The notes below the pieces were generated by a model. That model had not been told where the DNA came from, did not search any database, and saw only the letters and a program-made list of their open reading frames with translations. The translations under genes were made by a program, and so were the position numbers. Below, piece after piece: positions 21,345-31,100 of a DNA stretch of 64,000 nt. The stretch comes from Eukaryota sp. TZLM1-RC (lineage: Eukaryota > Metamonada: BaSk clade). Numbering within the stretch: the first letter of the stretch is position 1; the number at the start of each line of letters is the position of its first letter. The DNA is taken from positions 124,001 through 188,000 of the forward strand of contig JAUPSS010000004.1 of the NCBI GenBank assembly GCA_040285825.1. Direction: 5' to 3'.

Positions 21345-21960
21345 AACATACAGCTAAAAACTACAACTTATAAGAACAAAAATTCTCCACATCTACCCTT
21401 ACCCTTCTATATAACTTTTTGAATATCTGAGACAAGTATTTGGGAAAGCTTCGAAACAAAGCAAAGATGATTCTATTACGCCAAATGGAAATGTTAAATA
21501 ATCTGTTACGTTCAAGCCATAACTTGGCAAAAGAATTAAGAAACTTTTGACCTATCTTACCAATACTTCCAAAAATCGAAATTGCAAACGGAATGAAGAC
21601 AAAAGAGAGTATAAATTTTGATTAAGATTCCTCATAACTTCATCATACAACTGATTCTTACGTGCCTCCGCCTGACACAGATGCGAATTTTCATCATTAA
21701 AAACTGAAGACAAGTACACTTTTGCACAAAGGTCAACGGTAGTAAAATCAACAACCGCCTGAGATGAGTTAGTAAAGGGTACAATCAAATTTCCACGACG
21801 ACAGTTGAAAATATCGTTATCACTGTAGTGTTTCAGAACATATATTTTATTTATTTTATTGACGGAGAAGCTCAAATTTTCTGAACGTCAGCGATTACTC
21901 TTGTCTTGTAATGTGATGAAGGTCCAACAAATTGGTTTGGGAAAACTTCAATCTTGTTGT
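21345..21960 (-). mobile_element. Non-LTR retrotransposon relic, copy 4
   Basis: On the minus strand this gives SSHYKTRVIADVQKI, then KHYSDNDIFNCRRGNLIVPF...VVDFTTVD (the endonuclease block, catalytic Asp changed to Asn). After a frame change it gives FIPFAISIFGSIGKIGQKFLNSFAKLW...IWRNRIIFALFRSFPKYLSQIFKKLY. It aligns block by block with copies 1 and 3. The reverse transcriptase part is missing. Confidence 0.78.
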
Positions 21961-22005
21961 CCCACAGTGCAATAGAGACATCAAGACTCTTTGATGCTTT
22001 GCTGT

Positions 22006-22095
22006 CTCTTGGATCTTACTATGAGAGAGTTGCATCTAGTGTTTTTGTTTTGGGAGAGATGGTTTTTTTAGATGTTGATTTATAGGTTTTGAACA
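22006..22095 (+). repeat. Dispersed ~85-bp repeat, copy B
   Basis: Partner of 5,221-5,310. It encodes FDALLSLGSYYERVASSVFVLGEM...VDL followed by TAG. It ends about 80 bp before the start of the giant RCC1 gene. Confidence 0.7.
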
Positions 22096-22176
22096 AAATT
22101 AAAATTAAATAAAAAAAGACTCTTTGAAAAAGTTTTATTTGACCTTCATCTTGATTTGATTGATTTAGGGCTGGTG

Positions 22177-25100
22177 ATGGTGTCTTGCACTCGTAGTGCT
22201 TGCTTCATCTTGCTCTTACTTCTGTTAACACTTGTAGGTGGCAGCGACGTCTACCTGAAGGAATCCCTCAATCCAGACGAACTTCTTACTTGGTCATCTA
22301 ATAACATATGGAAACCTTTTCCCCCTTCCTCTGAATCTATAGTCTATCTTTCTGGTGGTTTTTCCATCATCGTCTTTGATGAAGTCACTATACATTCTCT
22401 TCACCTCGATAATGTTACCATGGTTGTTGACTGTTCGTTTACCATTCTTGGTAGTACTGTACTAAAAGGCGCTGTCATTCAGTCTCTCACTAAATCCCCT
22501 GAATTCTTTACCAGTACCAACCTAACATTACTTGGAACTTCCCTTTTGAAATCACTCAACCTTTCGGTTCTCCATTCAGCAGAGTTAATAGAGGGAGACC
22601 TTAACCTTGACAATTCTCAACTCTTAATAGCCAGGGAAGCTGTCCTAGCAGTCAAGCCAATCTTTTCCCTTGTAGCATGGGGGGATGGAGATAGTGGTAA
22701 AACTGGCACTGGGATAGTTGGCGTTCATGGAATGCTACCTATCAAAACAGAAGAAGAGCTTACAGGCATTGCAGCTGGTCAAATACATTCTCTGGGCTTC
22801 ACTAGTGAAGGAGATGTGTTTATTTGGGGTAATAATAACTTTAATTTACTGGGACTGGGAAGGTTTGGCCATGTTTTCACCCCCACAAAGGTGCCTGATA
22901 TTTCTGATGTAGTCCAGGTCTCGGCTGGAGCTTATTTCTCTCTTGCAAGGGGTAAATATGGTGACGTTTACTCCTGGGGTAGGGGTGCTGATGGCCGCCT
23001 GGGGCATGGTGATGATCGTGATCAACGTTCACCAAAAAAGATTGATTCTCTTTCAAATGTAATAGACATTTCTGCTGGAAGGGTTCATGGTCTCGCCCTA
23101 TTGGAATCTGGGGAAGTTAAGGTTTGGGGGTATAACTTCTTTGGACAATTAGGACTCGGAGAAGGTTCTGCAGATCGTGTGTACTCCCCGGTATCAAATG
23201 GTCTTTCTTCTATCAGGAAAGTGTTGGGTTGTCATGATTATTCTTTAGTTATTGATGAATTTGACAGGCTTAGAGCTGCTGGGCTCAACAATGATGGTCA
23301 ACTGTGCATTGGAAATAATAACGATCATTTTACCTTTGAATATATTCATAGCTACGATACCTACGCAGTTGTTCATGCAAGTTGCTCTGTTTTTACAATA
23401 TTTTCTACTAATGAGAACGCTTTTGTTTGTGGTTCTGTTAATAGAGGATATCAAATTAGATTTGACATTAAGAATGTTGTTAAAGTCTTTGCTGGTAATG
23501 ATGTGGCCTATTTTCTTACCTTTGATGGACTTCTTTTTAAATATGACTTTGTGGACACTATTTTAACACCAATAGACTCTTTGCTTGCTGATGATCTCTC
23601 TGCAGGAGATGTACATTTTTTAGGAAATTTGTCAATATCACCTTCAATTATTTCAAACGATGGTAATTCAATAGTAAAAGTTGATGGTGTTTTTGAAACT
23701 CATTTTTCAGGAATTTTTATTCTAAACGTACCCTTAATTATTACTTCTGGTGGAAAGCTACAAAGTTTCAGTGGTGGTATCTATTTTCAAAAATTAGTCG
23801 AGAATTTGGGTTCAATTTTAACATTTTCATCATTAAAAGTATCTTTTTTTGCGAACCTAGATTTGATTGGAGGAATAGTGTATGCAGAATCACCAATTGT
23901 TCTTCACAAAACGGCGGTTCTACAAGGTTTTGGTTTAATTAATGGGAATTTCCAACAATATGGTGCATTACTCCTGACAGGAGACATGGATTTTATTCAA
24001 AATTTAGAAGTTTTTGATAATTCAATAATTAAATTTGAATCTTTTTCTGAACCTCCCCCATCACTTTTTGTAAAAGGAAAAGCCATTTTACATTATGTTG
24101 ATATTCAATCTGAAGATTTGGTCGGAAATTTTACCGCTGTTGATCTTGATTTAATTGGCGATGTTTACCTCAGCTCAATTTGGCTAAGTATTGTTGGTAA
24201 TGGTAAACTTTTGTCTGGAAATTTACATTTAACTAATTCAAAAGTAATTATTGAAGATTCTGGCAGTGTCAGTGTTGACTCAATTCTTAATCCTGTTCTT
24301 ATGGCTTGGGGAGATGGTGGTAATGGTAAAACTGGAACGGGTACTTTTGTAAACCACGAACCTTTACCAGTTATTACTGAAATGGAATTTGATACTTTAG
24401 CAGTTGGTTTTGATCATACATTAGCTCTAAATGCACATAGACAATTATACACCTGGGGTGCTAACAGTTTTGGGCAGCTTGGGGTTGGATATTCTTCGCC
24501 ATCTGGCGGTATTAATTGGATAAACACTTTCTATCAAATTGAACAGATTTCAGCTGGTAATCAATTTAGTTTGGCAAGAACTACACTTGGCCATGTCCTT
24601 TCTTGGGGTTCTGGCAGCTTTGGTAAGCTTGGACATGGTTCTAAAGATGATCTACACGAACCAACCATTGTAGCTTTATCTGCTGATCCTAGTGCTATTG
24701 ACATTTCAGCCGGGGATTCTCATTCTCTAGTCGTAGAAGCTCCAGCATCAGCAGGAGACTCTAATATTTTATGGTCTTGGGGCCATGCTGCTACTGGTGC
24801 TCTTGGAGGTGGATATATTGGAGTATACCGGTCAACTCCTGGAAAGTTTTATGGCCAGTTTTACAAGCAATCTGTCAAAAAAGTAATAGGATGTCCCTTT
24901 TTCTCTTTATTTATCACTGAGGAAGATCAACTTTTCGCCAGTGGTTCAAATGATCAAGGGCAACTCTGTGTGGGTGATACTAATAACAGATTTTCCCCAA
25001 CTGCCATTAATAGTGTTTCTTCTTTTAACGTTGTTTCCGCTGCTTGTGGTTCTGGTTATACTATTTTTGTTAACGATTTCGGCGAAGTCTTTAGTTGTGG

Positions 25101-28100
25101 TAGAGTTCTGGGAAGGTCTATTAATAATCCTACAGAAGCATATTCTCCTGGCAAAGTTACTGGGTTTGGTAACAATGTTGATAGTATTGGGGGTGGTTTA
25201 GATGAAGCTTTTGTTTTATTATCAAATGGGGTTTTGTTTAGGTTTAGTCAGTTCAGTGATTTAATTCCTTTCAAAGGTAGTGTTCTTACTTCAATTTATT
25301 GCGGATTTTACCATGGTTTTGGTCATTCTCATTCACTTCCTTCTATTTCAGCATATGGTGACGATTCGTCTGTTAGAGTTGATGGAATTCTGGAAAATCA
25401 CTCTTTGGGAACAATTTCTATTACTCCACCTCTATTTGTTGACCAGAATGCACAAGTGTCAGCTGTCAATGGTGGAATCAAGTTTGATGGCATTGTACAA
25501 AATTCTGGAATAATTAATTCATTTGAAAATGTTGAGTTAATTTTTACTTTTGTTTTGAATTTGGAAGCAGGGCATGTTATTTCGTATTCACCAATTCTGA
25601 ATTACTTTGGAGTTGTGTTTTCTGGCTCTGGTTTGATTGATGCTGATATTCTACATTATGGCGAATTGTATTCAACAGGGTATATGGAAATGTCCAAAGA
25701 TGTCATTTCATTTGATTATTCAATAATTAAATTTGAATCTTTTTCTGAACCTCCCCCATCACTTTTTGTAAAAGGAAAAGCCATTTTACATTATGTTGAT
25801 ATTCAATCTGAAGATTTGGTCGGAAATTTTACCGCTGTTGATCTTGATTTAATTGGTGATGTTTACCTCAGCTCAATTTGGCTAAGTATTGTTGGTAATG
25901 GTAAACTTTTGTCTGGAAATTTACATTTAACTAATTCAAAAGTAATTATTGAAGATTCTGGCAGTGTCAGTGTTGACTCAATTCTTAATCCCGTTCTTAT
26001 GGCTTGGGGAGATGGTGGTAATGGTAAAACTGGAACGGGTACTTTTGTAAACCACGAACCTTTACCAGTTATTGTTGATGAAGTTTTCGATAGCATTGTA
26101 GGAGCAGACTTTCATTCCTTGGGTCTCACTAGTGAAGGGTTTGTTTTTAGTTGGGGTTCTGGATCCAATGGTCAATTAGGCTTTGGAGATTACCAACCCC
26201 GTTTTTTCCCAACACAGATTCCTTCATTACAAAACGTTGTGCAAATATCTGCAGGAATTTTGTTTTCCCTTGCAAGAACAGCAGAAGGTGATGTTTATTC
26301 ATGGGGGTTTGGACTTTTCGGTAGACTTGGTCATGGTGATTCAGAACCTAGATTATCACCAACCAAAATTGATAGTTTGTCTGGTGTAAATTACATTTCT
26401 GCTGGTGATTCACATGCTATTTCTATTGTATATGATGGTATTGTTTACTCTTGGGGGTATAACCATTATGGTCAATTGGGTTTTGAATCTGATTCTTCTG
26501 AGGAAGACACTCCTCGTGTAGCTTCATTTGATACAACTCCTGTCAAAAAAGTAATAGGATGTCCCTTTTTCTCTTTATTTATCACTGAGGAAGATCAACT
26601 TTTCGCCAGTGGTTCAAATGATCAAGGGCAACTCTGTGTGGGTGATACTAATAACAGATTTTCCCCTACTCCCATTAATAGTGTTTCTTCTTTTAACGTT
26701 GTTTCCGCTGCTTGTGGTTCTGGTTATACCATTTTTGTTAACGATGTTGGCGAAGTCTTTAGTTGTGGTAGAGTTCTGGGAAGGTCTATTTATAATCCTA
26801 CAGAAGCATATTCTCCTGGCAAAGTCACTGGGTTTGGTAACAATGTTGATAGTATTGGGGGTGGTTTAGATGAAGCTTTTGTTTTATTATCAAATGGGGT
26901 TTTGTTTAGGTTTACTGAGTTTAGTGGGGTAAGTTCTTTTGACGTACCCCCTGTTGGTCAAATTTTCACTGGAGATTCTTTCCTTTTTGGCATTTTTCTC
27001 AACATGCCTTCATTCCATGGTGACCAAGCTTCTTTATTACAAGTTTCGGGTTCACTTCAGGGTCTTGCTTCGTCTACTTTTTCTTTTCATGTTGCAGTAG
27101 ATGTTTCTGGAATTCTGTTATCAGCTTCTCATGATTTAATGTTCCATGAAAATTTAATTATTTCAGGATCTGTCGATTGTATTACTGATTGTAAAATTAA
27201 TCTCTTTCGTCAATGTTCACTTGTGGGTGGTGAAATTGCAGCCACTCAAGTGGTAATCAATTCTTATAGTAGAGTTTTGGGCTTTGGGTTCATCAATTCA
27301 GATGTAATTAATAATGGAATTATTGAACCAACTGAAGTTATAGAAATTGCTAACACTTTAACTTTACCTCATACTTCCATAGTTATACTAAACAACAAGT
27401 ACGGTAATGATGCTCAACTTTTGGTTGGGGGTACCCTATTCCTTGATGGTTTATTAGTTGTTGATTTTTCCCATCAATTGTTATCCAAAGGTTCTGTTTT
27501 TGCTTTACTTTTGTTTAGCAATTCAGTTGGTGATTTCAACTCTGTTGATCTTAGTTGTTCATCCTACTTTTTATTTAATCTTGGTGAAGATTTGTTAGAA
27601 TTAACAGTTTCAGAAGACATTGTATCTGATCTGAACCAAATTTCTTTCATATCTCCTTATGGAGCTAATGACGATTGCTGTGGTACTTTTCTATTGCCTT
27701 GTCTCAGTTTAAGTAGAATCCAATCAAGAATGGGTAGCCGCGGCACTGTTCATTTCTTTGAAGGTCGCTATTCTGAGCTGAACTTTGATGTTCCTCTCAA
27801 CGCAGTAGATTACCGTTTGGAACCTATTAATTCTGGTAATGAATTTCAGTTCACATCCCCAATTAAAACCCAAATGTCCTTTGTAATCTTTGATCAATTC
27901 AATATTCACTTTGAGGAAACAGAATTTCTTCACACAACTAGTTCTGTTGTTGAACTAGATAATGTGGTATTCACTGGTCACGTCACTGATTTCATTATCA
28001 GTGTCAGGTCTACTATCCGTATTTATGGAATCAATAGTTTTGTTGAAAGTCCAAATACTGCACTTTTTGATCTTGATTTGAGTACTTTATTGCTCAACAA

Positions 28101-31100
28101 TGCGTTGTTCATTAACAATTCATCATCAGTTATTGCAATTGAATCAACCTTGGATCTCAGTAATGTCGTATTTCAAGATCAACTTATTCAACATTATATA
28201 ATTAATATAGAATCTTCTCATTTGGATATGTTTAATGTGAGCTTCTCTGACATTGTAACCACTGGCTTTGACTCAGATTTTACCAAACTTTTGTCCGCCA
28301 AGACCTCCGATTTAACATTGAATTTGGTCACTTTGGATGGTGTTTTTGGTGGATTTTTTGATAGTATCGATAGTAAATGGGATTTGGATTCGGTTCAAAT
28401 TACCAATTCTGAAGCTTTGACTTTCATCAATAGTTTTTTTTCCAACATTGAACTTAAAAATGTTCAATTTAACTATTCTTTCGGCCAATTATTAATAGCT
28501 TCTGATAATTCAACAGTTTCTTCACTGTATTTGGTGGTTGAAAATTTGAATGTTTATGACTCTGTTTTTCAAATATTCGGGTCCTCCTTTAAGTCAGAGT
28601 TTCTCTCTATTTCAACTTCTGTTATTTCGTCTTTGTTGTTCTCTGAAAATTCTCTTATTGAATGGTTTAATGCTAATATTACGGATATTTATTTATCTAA
28701 TGGAAACTTGTTTGATTTTAATTCTTCAACTATTGTTTTGTCCAAAGTTATCATGCTTGGTAGAAGTTTTGACACTATTCCCAATGTATTTGATGGCTTT
28801 GTATATGCTTCAGTTATTCATGCAAAATACTCCACGCTTTCTATTAATGAATCCAATTTTATTGGTTTTCTGATCAATGAGAAGTTGCTTACTGAATTGA
28901 AGATGGAACACTCTAATGTTTACTTTTTTAATTCAAGTTCTCCTTTAGCCTTAACAAATCTTTCTATTTCAAATTCCACTATTTCCTTTTACACTGGTTA
29001 CCCTGTTTTGATTCGGTCTTTTATTTCAGATTTGGATAGTTATATTATTGGATCTGATAAGTATTTAAACCTTGACTATCTTGAAGAGGCTCTAGCTCTC
29101 CGAAAGGTCTGTTATTCAACAAAATCTACTTTATTGGAATTTTCTTTTCCCTTCGCTGAATTGATCAATTACTTAGTAACAATTGATGTTTTTCACTCAG
29201 TTAATGTTGAATTTTCTTTAGCAGCAAACATGTTCCATCTTACGCTTCATGACCTTTTTGCATATTCTATTCAAACAAATTTTATCAAAATCCTGTATTC
29301 CTCCCCCATAATACAGTTTTATTTAGACACTAAATTACCACTGTGTGAACCATCTGTTTCTATGATTTCTCCACCAACAAGAGGAGGATTGTTTGGCTTA
29401 AATGGTGAAAATCTGGGTCATCGTTCCTTATTAATTCAAAGTGACACCCTTGACCTGAGAGTGATTGGGGTCCCGGTAAATCATGACTCTGTTATTTTGG
29501 AAATTCCTCCCAGTTCTGGTTGCCACTATCTAAAATTAAGGAGAAGCGTTGATAATTCTACTATTACTGATATCCTTTGCTTTCAGCCCCCAGTTATTCA
29601 TTCTATTTTTCCAAATCCGTACCAACTTCAAAAAGAAATGAATATTAAAGGTGAGAATTTTGTTATTAATCCTGATTTGTTTGAGTTGACCATGGGAAAT
29701 TTACTGTTCAACTATTCTATAATTTATTTAGATTTTGATGAAGTATTTTTAGAAATTACTCAAATATGTGATCTCAACTTAGGGTCTGTTATTGCAAATA
29801 TTTCAATTTCCAATCAAATTTCGAATAATTATGATTTGGAGTTGAAATTTCCTGATCTCACCATTGATCCTCGATTCCTGAGCCCTTTGGATAACCACTT
29901 GTTATTACATGTAAATGGTGCAATTGATCTTAAAATTTTAATGGAATGTTCTCTTTTGGATTTCTACACCAATTTACCAATGAATTGGGAGCTAATTGGG
30001 TCAAATGTTTTTAATATTACTTTTGAAGCAAATGGTTTGGACAGTTTTCAATTCATTTTTCAAATTTCAAACAATTTTCGTCATTTTATTCAGGTCCCAA
30101 TTTATGCATTTTCGGCATTACCTCCTACGTTTCCTTGCTTAAAAGACAAGTTGTGTATAATAACCATTTGTTTAAAATATGACAACACAATAATAACTGA
30201 TTTTGAACCTCGTGGTAATAATTTTATCTTAGTCAAACATTACCATTACATTGACCAAGAGTGCCTGGAATTGGAATTAATCAGTTCTCAAGATGGGAAT
30301 ATTAATGATCTCAAAATGTGCAATAAGTTATTGTGTAATTCAATTGATTCACTTCCAATAATTGCCAACATCAACTCTGTTGCACCCCCAATATTCCAAT
30401 GGCCTTTTAAAGCTTTTACCTCTTCTATTGTTTGTAGTGGTAGTTTTCTTGATTCTTTTGATCAGCACACGTGGAAGTCGTCACTTTTGATGGATGGAAT
30501 GGCAGTTTCCCCTGTTATTAGTTCAGGTAATCTGACTTTACCAGTCTATTTTGATAAAATTTCCAATGCGACTTTGGAATTCTGTGGTTTTGAAGGTTGT
30601 TTTGTCTTAGCTATTATTCAATGTAACGATTTTGTTGTTGTATCCCCTATTTTTTTCCCTTTTTCCACACTTATCATTTACTCTCGATTTTCTTATTCCT
30701 CGTTAGAACTATTTGTTGGGAATTCACCTGTTCCTATCTCTGCTGGTGACAATCTAATACAATTAACAAACCAACCAGTTATTGTTTTAGATAATATAAT
30801 ACGCTCTAACTTGGTGCAATTTAATTCTTTACCTGATTTTATTGGTTTAAATGTTCCCTTCCAGATTGTTGTTGATCTTACACACTCTGACTTTGATGTG
30901 TCCATTTCTTCTGATTCTCATTGTTTTTCCAATTTCAGTTATATTGGTACTGAATTATCTATAAATATCCTTGGAGAAGAAATTGAATTCTGTGTTCTGA
31001 AGTTGAATTTAAATTACAACGAATCAATTTTATCTAAAGATTTAGTTTTCAATATTGTTGATGATCCTAAAATAGAGTTTTTGGGTCCTAATTATTTCAG

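Noticed and set aside
22156-22176. Seven-residue extension of the giant RCC1 protein
   Set aside because: It would begin with TTG. The ATG at 22,177 places a clean signal peptide at the N-terminus.
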